DNA from: Speluncibacter jeojiensis | GTDB taxonomy: Bacteria > Actinomycetota > Actinomycetes > Mycobacteriales > Mycobacteriaceae | DNA: 64,000 bases | Direction: 5' to 3' | Assembly: GCF_029589495.1 (NCBI RefSeq) | Contig: NZ_JAAIVF010000001.1 | Span: forward strand, 496,001-560,000 | Part shown: piece by piece, positions 33,104 to 41,580 of the stretch | Numbering within the stretch: the first letter of the stretch is position 1 | How the letters are laid out: each line of letters starts with the position of its first letter | Notes under the pieces: generated by a model | What the model saw: the letters and a program-made list of their open reading frames with translations, nothing else | What the model was told of the DNA's origin: nothing | Databases searched by the model: none | Translations under genes and position numbers: made by a program

Positions 33104-34969
33104 CTATTCGACCGTGACCGACTTTGCCAGGTTCCTCGGCTTGTCGACGTCGTATCCGCGGGTCTGCGCGACCTCCGCCGCGAACACCTGCAGCGGCACC
33201 GTCGCCAGCAACGGCTGCAGGAGCGTCGGCGACGCCGGGATCTCGATGAGATGGTTCGCGAACGGGCGCACCGCCTCGTCGCCCTCCTCGGCGATCACGA
33301 CGGTCCGGGCGCCGCGCGCCTGGATCTCCCGGATGTTGCTGAGCATCTTCGAGTGCAGCACCGCGCGCCCCTTCGGCGACGGCATCACCACGATCACCGG
33401 CAGCCCGTCCTCGATCAGCGCGATCGGCCCGTGCTTGAGCTCGCCCGCCGCGAAGCCCTCGGCGTGCATGTAGGCCAGCTCCTTGAGCTTGAGCGCGCCC
33501 TCGAGCGCCACCGGGTAGCCGACGTGGCGACCGAGGAACAGCACCGCCGGGGACGCGGCGAGTTCCCGCGCCAGCGCCCGCACCGGCTCGACCGTCTCGA
33601 GCACCCGCGCGACCAGCTGGGGCATCGCCTCCAGCTCGAGGTACTCGCGGGCCACCTCGTCCGGGTACTTGGTGCCGCGCGCCTGCGCCAGCGCCAGCCC
33701 GACCAGGTAGTTCGCGGTCACCTGGGCGAGGAAGCACTTGGTGGAGGCGACGCCGATCTCCGGCCCGGCCCGCGTGTAGAGGACCGCGTCCGCCTCGCGC
33801 GGGATCTGCGCACCGTTGGTGTTGCACACCGCCAGCACACGAGCCTTCTGGTCCTTGGCGTGCCGGACCGCCTCGAGCGTGTCTGCGGTCTCGCCGGACT
33901 GCGAGATCGCGACGACCAGCGTGGAGCGGTCCAGCACCGGGTCGCGGTAGCGGAATTCGCTGGCCAGCTCCACCTCGACGGGCAACCGGGTCCAGTGCTC
34001 GATGGCGTACTTGGCGACCAGCCCCGAGTGGTACGCGGTGCCGCACGCCACCACGAAGACCTTGTCGACGTCGCGCAGTTCCTGATCCGACAGGCGCTGC
34101 TCGTCCAGCACGATGCGGCCGTTCGCGAAGTGTCCGAGCAGCGTGTCGGCGACTGCCTGCGGCTGCTCTTCGATCTCCTTGAGCATGAAGTAGTCGTGGC
34201 CGCCCTTCTCGGCGGCCTCGAGGTCCCAGTCGATGGTGAAGGGACGGGTGGGGACGTCATCGTTGCCGTCGAAGTTGGTGACCGTGTAGCCGTCGGCGGT
34301 GATGACCACGACCTGGTCCTGGCCGAGTTCGACCGCCTCGCGGGTGTGCTCGATGAACGCGGCCACGTCCGATCCGACGAACATCTCGCCCTCGCCGACA
34401 CCGACGACCAGCGGCGTCGACCGACGCGCGGCGACGATCGTGCCCGGGTGGTCGGCGTGGGTGAACACCAACGTGAACGCGCCCTCGAGCCGGCGCAGCA
34501 CCGCCAGCGCACTGCCGACGAAGTCGCCGGCGGTCGGGCCGTCCGCGTAGGCGCGGGCCACCAGGTGCACCGCGACCTCGCTGTCGGTGTCGCTGCGCAG
34601 GTCGACGTGCTCGGCCTCGAGCTCGTGCCGCAGCGGCGCGAAGTTCTCGATGATGCCGTTGTGCACCACGGCGATCTTGCCGGTGGCGTCGCGGTGCGGG
34701 TGTGCGTTGCGGTCGGTCGGGCGCCCGTGGGTTGCCCAACGGGTGTGCCCGATCCCGGTGGAGCCCGCGAAGTGGTCCCGGCCGGCGTCGTCGAGCTCGG
34801 CCTCCAGGTTCGCCAGGCGGCCCGCCTTGCGTTCGACCGCCAGCCCGCCGCGACCGTCGAGAACCGCGACGCCGGCCGAGTCGTAGCCGCGGTATTCCAT
34901 CCGGCGCAGCGCCTCGACAACGACATCGAGCGCCGGCCGATGGCCCACGTACCCCACGATTCCGCACAT
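33104..34969 (-). CDS. glmS: Glucosamine-6-phosphate synthase (isomerising)
   Basis: A 621-residue enzyme that makes glucosamine-6-phosphate from fructose-6-phosphate and glutamine, the first step to UDP-GlcNAc. Cys2 is the glutaminase nucleophile (MCGIVGYVGHR), with the class II text EYRGYDSAGVAV and HTRWATHG. Two SIS domains follow (VACGTAYHSGLVAKY, ISQSGETADT) and the C-terminus is VDKPRNLAKSVTVE, as in the family. The divergent Rv3438-like gene starts 70 bases away. Confidence 0.95.
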   Translation of the reverse strand: MCGIVGYVGHRPALDVVVEALRRMEYRGYDSAGVAVLDGRGGLAVERKAGRLANLEAELDDAGRDHFAGSTGIGHTRWATHGRPTDRNAHPHRDATGKIAVVHNGIIENFAPLRHELEAEHVDLRSDTDSEVAVHLVARAYADGPTAGDFVGSALAVLRRLEGAFTLVFTHADHPGTIVAARRSTPLVVGVGEGEMFVGSDVAAFIEHTREAVELGQDQVVVITADGYTVTNFDGNDDVPTRPFTIDWDLEAAEKGGHDYFMLKEIEEQPQAVADTLLGHFANGRIVLDEQRLSDQELRDVDKVFVVACGTAYHSGLVAKYAIEHWTRLPVEVELASEFRYRDPVLDRSTLVVAISQSGETADTLEAVRHAKDQKARVLAVCNTNGAQIPREADAVLYTRAGPEIGVASTKCFLAQVTANYLVGLALAQARGTKYPDEVAREYLELEAMPQLVARVLETVEPVRALARELAASPAVLFLGRHVGYPVALEGALKLKELAYMHAEGFAAGELKHGPIALIEDGLPVIVVMPSPKGRAVLHSKMLSNIREIQARGARTVVIAEEGDEAVRPFANHLIEIPASPTLLQPLLATVPLQVFAAEVAQTRGYDVDKPRNLAKSVTVE

Positions 34970-35039
34970 GGTTCATCAGGGTACTGGTTGGATCGGCCCA
35001 CTCCTCATCTCGGTGACGCCGATCCGATACGGTCAACCC

Positions 35040-35897
35040 GTGGCGCCCAAACTCAGCACTCTGGTCAGCCGGTTGTCCCGACGCGGTCCACACAGGGTGC
35101 TGCGCGGCGACCTGGCGTTCGCGGGTCTACCCGGCATCGTGTGCACCCCGCAGGAGGGTCTGGGCCTGCCGGCGGTCGCGTTCGGCCACGGCTGGATGAC
35201 CCGGCCCGTCGGCTACCTGCAGACCCTCGCGCACCTGGCATCGTGGGGCATCGTCGCTGCGGCCCCGGCCACGCAGTGCGGGCCGGTCCCGTCACACCTG
35301 GCGTTGGCCTCCGATCTGTCCACCACCCTCGACATCTGCACCGGTGTCCGGCTCGGTCCCGGCGAGATCAGCGTGCACCCGGACCGGCTCGCGCTCGCCG
35401 GCCACGGGATGGGTGCGGGGGCCGCGGTCCTCACCGCCGCCCGCCGCCCCGTCTCCGCAGTCGTCCCCATGTTCCCGGCCCCGACCACTCCCCGCGCCTC
35501 GACGGTCGCCGCGTCACTGTCGACGCCGGCGCTGATCCTCGCGTCGCCGTCGTCGCTGACCGCGCTCGACTCCGACGCGGTGGCATTGGCCTCGGCGTGG
35601 GGCGGCGCGGTCGACGGCAAGCCTGCCCTGCTGCGCACGCTCGCCAAGTCCGACGAGGGCGGTCTGGTCGAGGGCCGGCGCGCGCTGAAATACGTCGGGC
35701 TACCCGGCACCGACCGCGGTACACAGCGCCTGGCGCGGGTGCTGCTGACCGGGTTCCTGCTGTACCACCTGACCGACGACAAGGACTACGCCCCGTTCGC
35801 CGATCCGGACGTCGTGCTTCCGAAGACCCACCCCGTCGATCTGGACACCGCCACGATCGAGCCAGGAGATCAGCTCGCAGAGTTGCTCGGCCGCTGA
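35040..35897 (+). CDS. Rv3438-like alpha/beta hydrolase-fold protein
   Basis: A 285-residue protein with a dienelactone-hydrolase/chlorophyllase-like fold. The nucleophile elbow is LALAGHGMGAGAAVL, where the usual Ser is Gly-Met, so the catalytic Ser may be missing (GHGMG instead of GHSMG). It corresponds by place and size to Rv3438 between glmS and the Ala/Pro-rich gene. I chose the GTG at 35040. A TANNNT box (TACGGT) ends six bases before it and no ribosome site is visible, which fits a leaderless transcript. The function is unknown; loss of the serine suggests a non-hydrolytic role. Confidence 0.65.
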   Translation: MAPKLSTLVSRLSRRGPHRVLRGDLAFAGLPGIVCTPQEGLGLPAVAFGHGWMTRPVGYLQTLAHLASWGIVAAAPATQCGPVPSHLALASDLSTTLDICTGVRLGPGEISVHPDRLALAGHGMGAGAAVLTAARRPVSAVVPMFPAPTTPRASTVAASLSTPALILASPSSLTALDSDAVALASAWGGAVDGKPALLRTLAKSDEGGLVEGRRALKYVGLPGTDRGTQRLARVLLTGFLLYHLTDDKDYAPFADPDVVLPKTHPVDLDTATIEPGDQLAELLGR

Positions 35898-35915
35898 CGC
35901 ACGGCCCGGCCCTCC

Positions 35916-36134
35916 TCACCAGCTGTTGCGCAACCAACGACGCCCCCGGAGCGGTTCGTCGTCCGAGCAGGGCTCCGGCACGAAACGATCCACGTCCGGC
36001 ACGCCGGGGTCGGGGTCGCCGGCCATCTCACGCGCCCGGTCCTCCTCGGCGAGCTGCCCCAGCAGTCGGTCGACGGCCGCGCGGTGGTCGCGGCGGATGC
36101 GGTCGAAGTCGGCGTGCACGGCGTCGGGGTCCAT
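35916..36134 (-). CDS. Small hypothetical protein, 72 aa
   Basis: A short acidic protein (DFDRIRRDHRAAVDRLLGQL, AREMAGDPDPGVPDVDRF) with one predicted helix and a charged tail. No family recognised. I chose the ATG at 36134, which has GGGAG eight bases upstream and lies 5 bases after the stop of the Ala/Pro-rich gene; a GTG at 36143 overlapping that stop is an alternative. It is the last gene of a set with an EspC-like small protein and the Ala/Pro-rich protein, and converges with the Rv3438-like gene. Confidence 0.5.
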   Translation of the reverse strand: MDPDAVHADFDRIRRDHRAAVDRLLGQLAEEDRAREMAGDPDPGVPDVDRFVPEPCSDDEPLRGRRWLRNSW

Positions 36135-36139
36135 CACGT

Positions 36140-38182
36140 TCACTCCCAGGACTCGGCGAGCCGGGCGCCGGTGTCGTCGGGTACCGACGGGGCCGTGACC
36201 GGCGTCGGCGCCGCGGGCTCTTCCGGTTCGAGATTCACAGGCGTGGGCTGTCCGACTGGCAGGGGCTCGTCGGCCGGGTCGGCTGCCGGCCGGTCCACCA
36301 TGTCGAGCGGGCCCTCGTGCGGCGCTCCCCCGTCTGGCGGTGCGTCGGAGGACGCCGTCGGTGACGCGCTCGGATCCGTCTGCGGCGCGGCCGTGTCCGG
36401 GGTGATCACTGCCGACTCGTCCGGCGGAGGCGTCACGGTATCGCCGGTCACCTCTGTGTCAGCGGTCGTCTCCGTACCGCCCGCCGCCTCGGTGCCGCCG
36501 GCCGTCTCGGCACCGGCGACCGGATCCGACGTCGTAGGCGCCGGATCGTGGGAGCCGCCCGAAGGTCGGTCGGGTTCGCCGGGCTCCATCTCGGTCAGCT
36601 GCGGGACCCCGTCGGGCCCGATCGTCACCGCGTAGCCGTGCGGTTGCCCGTCCGGACCGGTCACCTCCAACGACATCGCCGCAGGCGACAACTCGAGTGC
36701 CACCGTGAAATCCCCCATCACCACCGGCACCGCCGGCGGCGCCGGCGGTGCCGGTTCGGGGAACGCCCCGTGCAGCGCGTCCCCCACCTCGTGCAGCGCC
36801 TCCCCGACCTCGGTGACGACCCGCACGACCTGGCCACCGAAGTCCCCGACCAGCGCCGACAGGCCCGGGACACCCGCCACTCCGGCCGAAACCGATCCGG
36901 GGAGCGCGTTCGGCGCCGCCGCCCGCCAGTCGGCGAGGACCTGCTGCGACTGTCCGAACTGGCCGAGCGCGCCCTGTGTGGGCTCCGCGACGGCGCGTGC
37001 CGCGGCAGGTGCTTCGGCTGCGGGCGCCGCCGGTGGGCCGGGTTCACGGACCGGATATCCGGACGCGCCCGCACCGGCCACCGTCGCCGTCTCCAGCGGA
37101 GAAGGTGCCCTCATCGTGGGCGGTCCCGCAACGTCCCCTCCGTGGGTGCCCTCGTCACTGCCCGGCCGCGGATAGGGGCCGATGTCGGTCTCGTCGAGCA
37201 GGGCGGTCAGCACGCGGAAGGTCTCGCTGACCGCGGCGTCGGCCTGGTCGCACAAGGCCGTGAAGGCGCGGCAGCGCGACTGCACCGACGGCACGAACAC
37301 CTCGCGCAGCCACCGTTCGCAGGCCGCGCGCACCGCGGCCACCGGTGCCGCGGCGGACACCCCCGGGACCGCCGGTTGCCAGCCCGTCACCGCAGCGGCC
37401 GCGGCGTGATCGGGTGCGCCTACGCCGCAGACCGACTCGACCATGAGCGTGATCTGGGCGACGGTGCGGCCGCCGATCTCGCCGCTGCCGAGGCCTGCCG
37501 TCATCTCCGCCTTGTCCCGGACCACACTCCACAGCGTGTGGGCGGCGGCGTCCAGGGCATCCGCGCATCGCCGCAGGTGGGCCAGGTCGCATGCGGCCCG
37601 GTCGAGGTGGTCGCGCAGCAGGGCCCCGGCCGCATCGACCGCCACACCCCATTGCTCCTCGAGCAGTCGGGCCGACTGTGCCCGTTGCACATCCAGTTGC
37701 TCCGCGGCAGCCCGCGCCTGAGCCCGGACCCGCTCGGCATCCGATCCGAGTGCGGCGACGTCCAATCCGCGTTGTTCGTCGAATCGTCGGCGCACGTCCG
37801 GATAACCGACACCGATCGGCGCCAGGGCCGCCGCGAGCGGCAGGAACTGCTCGAAGAAGCGCAGTCCGACGGCTCCGGCGTCGAGCATCGCGTCGACCGT
37901 CATCCCGGACGCGTGCGCCAAGGCGGCGCGGGCCTGCGCCGACTCGGCGGCGGATCGTGCCGCGGCCAGCGCTTCGTGGTACTCCTGGGCCGGGTCGACC
38001 CCTCCCAGGCCCGTCGAACCGATCGGCACCCCGGCCCGCTCGGCCGCCTCGCGCCAGTCGTCACGCTCGCCCGGGTCAGCCCCGAGCACCGCCGCCGTGG
38101 CCAGCTGTGACCTGACCGGGGAGGCAACGTCCGGGTCGTCGAGCAGAGTGCGTGGATCCCACCACTGCGGTGCGGACATCAC
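36140..38182 (-). CDS. Large Ala/Pro-rich protein, Rv3439c-like
   Basis: A 680-residue, alanine-rich, mostly helical protein with a Pro/Thr/Ser-rich low-complexity tail (about residues 530-680). The N-terminal 330 residues have many helices (for example ERVRAQARAAAEQLDVQRAQ); the middle contains a glycine/alanine region. No catalytic motif is seen. Gene order (glmS, Rv3438-like, this gene, small protein, glmM) matches Rv3439c-Rv3440c of M. tuberculosis, so it is an orthologue by position. It overlaps the upstream EspC-like gene by 4 bases if the GTG at 38182 is used, or by 1 base with the ATG at 38179. A role in type VII secretion is likely but not shown. Confidence 0.65.
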   Translation of the reverse strand: MMSAPQWWDPRTLLDDPDVASPVRSQLATAAVLGADPGERDDWREAAERAGVPIGSTGLGGVDPAQEYHEALAAARSAAESAQARAALAHASGMTVDAMLDAGAVGLRFFEQFLPLAAALAPIGVGYPDVRRRFDEQRGLDVAALGSDAERVRAQARAAAEQLDVQRAQSARLLEEQWGVAVDAAGALLRDHLDRAACDLAHLRRCADALDAAAHTLWSVVRDKAEMTAGLGSGEIGGRTVAQITLMVESVCGVGAPDHAAAAAVTGWQPAVPGVSAAAPVAAVRAACERWLREVFVPSVQSRCRAFTALCDQADAAVSETFRVLTALLDETDIGPYPRPGSDEGTHGGDVAGPPTMRAPSPLETATVAGAGASGYPVREPGPPAAPAAEAPAAARAVAEPTQGALGQFGQSQQVLADWRAAAPNALPGSVSAGVAGVPGLSALVGDFGGQVVRVVTEVGEALHEVGDALHGAFPEPAPPAPPAVPVVMGDFTVALELSPAAMSLEVTGPDGQPHGYAVTIGPDGVPQLTEMEPGEPDRPSGGSHDPAPTTSDPVAGAETAGGTEAAGGTETTADTEVTGDTVTPPPDESAVITPDTAAPQTDPSASPTASSDAPPDGGAPHEGPLDMVDRPAADPADEPLPVGQPTPVNLEPEEPAAPTPVTAPSVPDDTGARLAESWE

Positions 38183-38469
38183 CGGCCCGCCAGGTTCACA
38201 CGGTTGGTGTCCTCGGCCGCCTCGAACGCGGCGCAGGTGCGGGCCAGGGCATCGGCAGCTGCCCGGGTGGCCTCTGCCCAGGAGTCGAGGCTGTCCGCCA
38301 GGCGGCAGAGTCCGGCCCGGACCGCCTCGCCCTGTGCCCGGTGGTCACGGCCCGCCTGCGGACCGCCGAAACTCGGCGCGGACAGCGCCGCGCCGCCGTG
38401 CACGAGGGCATCGGCGGACGCGGACAGTCGGCCGCGCACCTCGGCCATGAGCTGTGGATCGATCCGCAT
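38179..38469 (-). CDS. EspC/WXG100-like small protein, Rv3440c-like
   Basis: A 96-residue helical protein (MRIDPQLMAEVRGRLSASAD, then LADSLDSWAEATRAAADALA) resembling the ESX-1 secretion-associated EspC/DUF2580 group, which form helical hairpins. The central GPQAGRDHRAQ turn replaces the WxG motif. It has a GGGG ribosome site and heads the three-gene set ending at 35,916. Upstream lies glmM on the same strand, 98 bases away. This is the positional counterpart of Rv3440c. Confidence 0.65.
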   Translation of the reverse strand: MRIDPQLMAEVRGRLSASADALVHGGAALSAPSFGGPQAGRDHRAQGEAVRAGLCRLADSLDSWAEATRAAADALARTCAAFEAAEDTNRVNLAGR

Positions 38470-38567
38470 GCGGCATCCCCCTGAACTGCGCCGGCCACGT
38501 CGTGCGCCGGAGATCGTCGCCGGAAACTCCCCCTGGACCCGGCCCGCGCAGCCTAACGCACCGGACG

Positions 38568-39923
38568 CTAGACGGACTCGACCAACCCGGCCAGTTCACT
38601 CGCCAGCCGCTGTGCCAGTTCGGGCTCGGCCGCCTCGACCATCACCCGGATGAGCTGCTCGGTTCCGGACGGCCGCAACAGGACCCGTCCGCTCTCGCCC
38701 AGTTCGGACTCGGCCGCGGCGACCGCGTCGAGCACACGCTGCGACCGCGCGACCTCCGCCTTGTCGCGGACCGGCACGTTGACGAGCACCTGCGGCAGGG
38801 TGCGCATCGCCCCGGCGAGGTCCGCGAGCGACTGCCCGGTCTGGGCCATCCGCGCCATCAGCCGCAGCCCGGTCAGCGTGCCGTCGCCGGTGGTGCCGTA
38901 GCTGGGCAGCACGACGTGTCCGGACTGCTCACCGCCCAGGCTGAAGGCCCCGGAGCGCAGTTCCTCGAGGACGTAGCGGTCGCCGACCGCGGTGGTGCGC
39001 ACCGCGATCCCCGCCTCGCGCATCGCGATGTGCAGCCCCAGGTTGCTCATGACCGTGGCGACCAGCGTGTTCTCCGCCAGTTCGCCCGAGTCCCGCATGC
39101 CCAGCGCCAGCACCGTCATGATCGCGTCACCGTCGACGACCCGGCCGTCCGCGTCGATGGCCAGGCAGCGGTCGGCGTCGCCGTCGTGCGCGAGTCCCAG
39201 GTCCGCACCGTGCTCGACGACCGCCGCGCGCAGGCTCTCCAGGTGAGTCGACCCGCATTCGAGGTTGATGTTCAGTCCGTCGGGCCGGTCGTGGATCGCG
39301 ATCACCGTCGCACCGGCCGCGCGGTAGGCCCGCGGGGCCGCCAGGTGCGCAGCACCGTGGGCGCAGTCGACGACGACGGTCAACCCGTCCAGCCGCTGAT
39401 CCGTGACGCCGGACAGGTGTGCCAGGTACCGCTCCAGTGCGTCGTCGGCGTCCCGGACCCGGCCGATGCCAGCCCCGACCGGACGCTCGGCGCGGCGCGC
39501 CTCGGCGACCTCGCGACCCAGCAAGGCCTCGATCTGGTCCTCGACGCCGTCGTCGAGCTTGTGTCCGCCGGGGCCGAAGATCTTGATCCCGTTGTCCGGC
39601 ATGGCATTGTGCGAGGCCGAGATCATCACGCCCAGCGCCGCATCGTAGACGCCGGTGAGATGGGCGACGGCGGGCGTCGGCAGCACACCCAACCGCAGCA
39701 CGTCGACCCCGCAGGCGGTCAGCCCGGCGGTCACCGCGGCCTCGAGCATCTCGCCGCTGGCCCGGGGGTCACGGCCGACGACCGCGACCGGCTTCGACTC
39801 CCTCGCGGCGACCGGTCCGGCGAGGACGGTCGCCGCCGCCTCCGCGATCACCAGTGCCAGTTCCGCGGTGAGCACCGAATTCGCTTCGCCGCGAACACCA
39901 TCGGTGCCGAACAGTCGTGCCAT
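38568..39923 (-). CDS. glmM: Phosphoglucosamine mutase
   Basis: A 451-residue hexose-phosphate mutase converting glucosamine-6-phosphate to glucosamine-1-phosphate for cell-wall UDP-GlcNAc. The phosphoserine loop is [19 protein letters not shown], the metal loop is [12 protein letters not shown], and the C-terminal phosphate site is [16 protein letters not shown]. The start is [12 protein letters not shown] at 39923, with an 11-residue upstream extension rejected. It lies 152 bases from the rpsI-rplM operon, with a hairpin between. Confidence 0.95.
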   Translation of the reverse strand: MARLFGTDGVRGEANSVLTAELALVIAEAAATVLAGPVAARESKPVAVVGRDPRASGEMLEAAVTAGLTACGVDVLRLGVLPTPAVAHLTGVYDAALGVMISASHNAMPDNGIKIFGPGGHKLDDGVEDQIEALLGREVAEARRAERPVGAGIGRVRDADDALERYLAHLSGVTDQRLDGLTVVVDCAHGAAHLAAPRAYRAAGATVIAIHDRPDGLNINLECGSTHLESLRAAVVEHGADLGLAHDGDADRCLAIDADGRVVDGDAIMTVLALGMRDSGELAENTLVATVMSNLGLHIAMREAGIAVRTTAVGDRYVLEELRSGAFSLGGEQSGHVVLPSYGTTGDGTLTGLRLMARMAQTGQSLADLAGAMRTLPQVLVNVPVRDKAEVARSQRVLDAVAAAESELGESGRVLLRPSGTEQLIRVMVEAAEPELAQRLASELAGLVESV

Positions 39924-39988
39924 GAAGCGTGGCCTTTCGTCGGTCGTGGCGAACATCGGTCGCCAGGGGTCGGATCCGGAAAACGCCG

Positions 39989-40021
39989 GAGCGGGCGTCC
40001 GGTGGTGCTGGACGCCCGCTC
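39989..40021 (-). terminator. Hairpin terminator after rplM-rpsI
   Basis: GAGCGGGCGTCC and its exact complement around a 9-base loop, 55 bases after the rpsI stop. It ends the rplM-rpsI transcript ahead of glmM. Confidence 0.75.
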
Positions 40022-40075
40022 ACGGGTGAACACGGTGCCGCGGTCCGCGCCCAGGGCGGGACCGGCGGCGGCACA

Positions 40076-40576
40076 TCAGCGCTTGGAGTACTGAGATGCC
40101 TTGCGGGCCTTCTTCAGACCGTACTTCTTGCGCTCGACCGCGCGCGCATCGCGGGTCAGGAAGCCCGCACGCTTGAGGGCCGGACGGTCCTCGGGGCTGA
40201 CCTCGATCAGCGCCCGCGCGATGCCCAGACGCAGCGCGCCGGCCTGGCCCGAGGGGCCGCCGCCGACGAGACGCGCATGGATGTCGAAGGACTCGGTGCG
40301 CTCGACGGTCACCAGCGGAGCCTTGATCAGCTGCTGGTGCACCTTGTTCGGGAAGTAGTCCTCGAGGGTGCGCCCGTTCAGCGTGAACTGGCCGGTGCCG
40401 GAGGTCAGGCGCACGCGCACGACGGCCTCCTTGCGGCGACCGACGGTCTGGATCGGACGGTCGACCACGATCGGGGCGGAGGGGGCCGCGGCGGGGGTGT
40501 ACTCCTCGACGACCTCGAAGGTCTCCTCGACGACCTCGACGTTGTCGTCGGCGTTGGTCACGTTCTGCTCCGTCAC
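40076..40576 (-). CDS. rpsI: Ribosomal protein S9
   Basis: A 166-residue protein of the 30S subunit. The core is [22 protein letters not shown] and [13 protein letters not shown], and the C-terminal tail [11 protein letters not shown] contacts P-site tRNA. The first 38 or so residues are an acidic extension ([20 protein letters not shown]) common in actinobacterial S9. It overlaps rplM by 4 bases. Confidence 0.97.
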   Translation of the reverse strand: MTEQNVTNADDNVEVVEETFEVVEEYTPAAAPSAPIVVDRPIQTVGRRKEAVVRVRLTSGTGQFTLNGRTLEDYFPNKVHQQLIKAPLVTVERTESFDIHARLVGGGPSGQAGALRLGIARALIEVSPEDRPALKRAGFLTRDARAVERKKYGLKKARKASQYSKR

Positions 40577-41016
40577 TGGGCCACCTGCTTGATCTCGAAC
40601 GGAACCGGCTGCTGCGCGGCGTGGGGGTGGTTGGGGCCGGCGTAGACCTTCAGCTTGCCGCTGATGGCGCGCCCGAGCTTGTTGTGCGGGATCATCCCGG
40701 TCACGGCCTTCTCGACCAGACGCGCGGGGTTCTTCTCCAGCTCCTCACCGACGGTGCGGGACTTGAGGCCGCCCGGGTGTCCGGAGTGCGAGTACAGGAG
40801 CTTGCCATCGCGCTTGTTGCCGCTGATCGCAACCTTCTCGGCGTTGACGATGACGACGAAGTCGCCGCCGTCCACGTTGGGGGCATAGGTGGGCTTGTGC
40901 TTGCCGCGCAGCAGGTTCGCTGCCTGCACGGCGAGGCGGCCGAGCACCACATCGGTGGCGTCGATGACGTACCAGCTGTGGGTGACGTCACCCGCCTTGG
41001 GGCTGTACGTAGGCAC
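40573..41016 (-). CDS. rplM: Ribosomal protein L13
   Basis: A 147-residue L13, the normal length. Conserved text: [28 protein letters not shown] and [14 protein letters not shown]. The GTG at 41016 (with GAGGAAG upstream) starts the protein at the usual PTYSPK; the frame extends to 41391 but without conservation. It is the first gene of the rplM-rpsI operon, preceded by a long leader. Confidence 0.97.
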   Translation of the reverse strand: MPTYSPKAGDVTHSWYVIDATDVVLGRLAVQAANLLRGKHKPTYAPNVDGGDFVVIVNAEKVAISGNKRDGKLLYSHSGHPGGLKSRTVGEELEKNPARLVEKAVTGMIPHNKLGRAISGKLKVYAGPNHPHAAQQPVPFEIKQVAQ

Positions 41017-41150
41017 AGTTCTTCCTCGTCTGTTCGTCCAACTGCCGGCCCGGCGCGACGGAAGGGCCATCCCCGGCGGCCAGTGGAGACCCGGGACCCT
41101 GCTCACATCGACCGGCGCAGACCGACCGGTGTTCCGCACACCAGCGCTCA

Positions 41151-41180
41151 ACGGTACCGGGTGGCGTGGCCGCCAGTCAA
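41151..41180 (-). promoter_or_regulatory. Candidate rplM promoter
   Basis: On the leftward strand TTGACT, 18 bases, TACCGT, about 135 bases before the rplM GTG. The -35 is near consensus and the -10 fits the actinobacterial TANNNT pattern. Confidence 0.45.
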
Positions 41181-41328
41181 AACGACGCGTCTCGCCGAGG
41201 GCGGCACCACCTGGGCGGATGCCCGTCGGGCGGTCCGTCCACCGATCGCCGACCACCCTGGCCCCGGCCGGCCCGGCGCCCCGGGATCGGATCACTCCGA
41301 AACAGTGCCCGCCTCGGAAACAGAGAAT

Positions 41329-41365
41329 GCGCGGGCACCGGAGCCCTCCCCTCCGATGCCCGCGC
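41329..41365 (-). terminator. Hairpin terminator after the T7SS-associated gene
   Basis: GCGCGGGCACCGGAG pairs with CTCCGATGCCCGCGC with one mismatch around a 7-base loop, 215 bases after the stop at 41581, before the rplM promoter. Confidence 0.65.
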
Positions 41366-41580
41366 GGCCCCTGCGGAAAGGCGCGGCCCACGGTGTCCCC
41401 TCACCGGGCAATGCGGTCCCCGACGCTGCACTGCCCACATCGCGGGGCCCGCGCCTCTCCGTCCCCCGCGGGAAGGTTCCCCGTTCCTTCCCGACAACTA
41501 CTTGGACGCGGGTCCACACCGGTTCGGTTCCCACGAGTTCCAGATTTTTTCCGGGCGGCCGGCACCCGGCCCGCGCCGGG

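Larger units (their letters stand above)
41017..41580. other. Long intergenic region between rplM and the T7SS-associated gene
   Basis: A 564-base gap with no convincing gene. It holds the terminator of the truA-side transcript (41329-41365) and a candidate rplM promoter (41151-41180), so rplM would have a leader of about 130 bases; L13 leaders are often regulatory, but I do not see a recognisable fold. In M. tuberculosis this spot holds esxT, esxU and the rest of ESX-4. Confidence 0.6.

Noticed and set aside
33251-36364. A 1037-codon open frame on the plus strand
   Set aside because: It lies antisense to glmS and the Ala/Pro-rich gene and reads as repetitive charged sequence; no domain is visible.
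41017-41580. Possible esx-type genes in the rplM gap
   Set aside because: Small frames there have no WxG or helical-hairpin pattern, and the region carries a terminator and a promoter instead.
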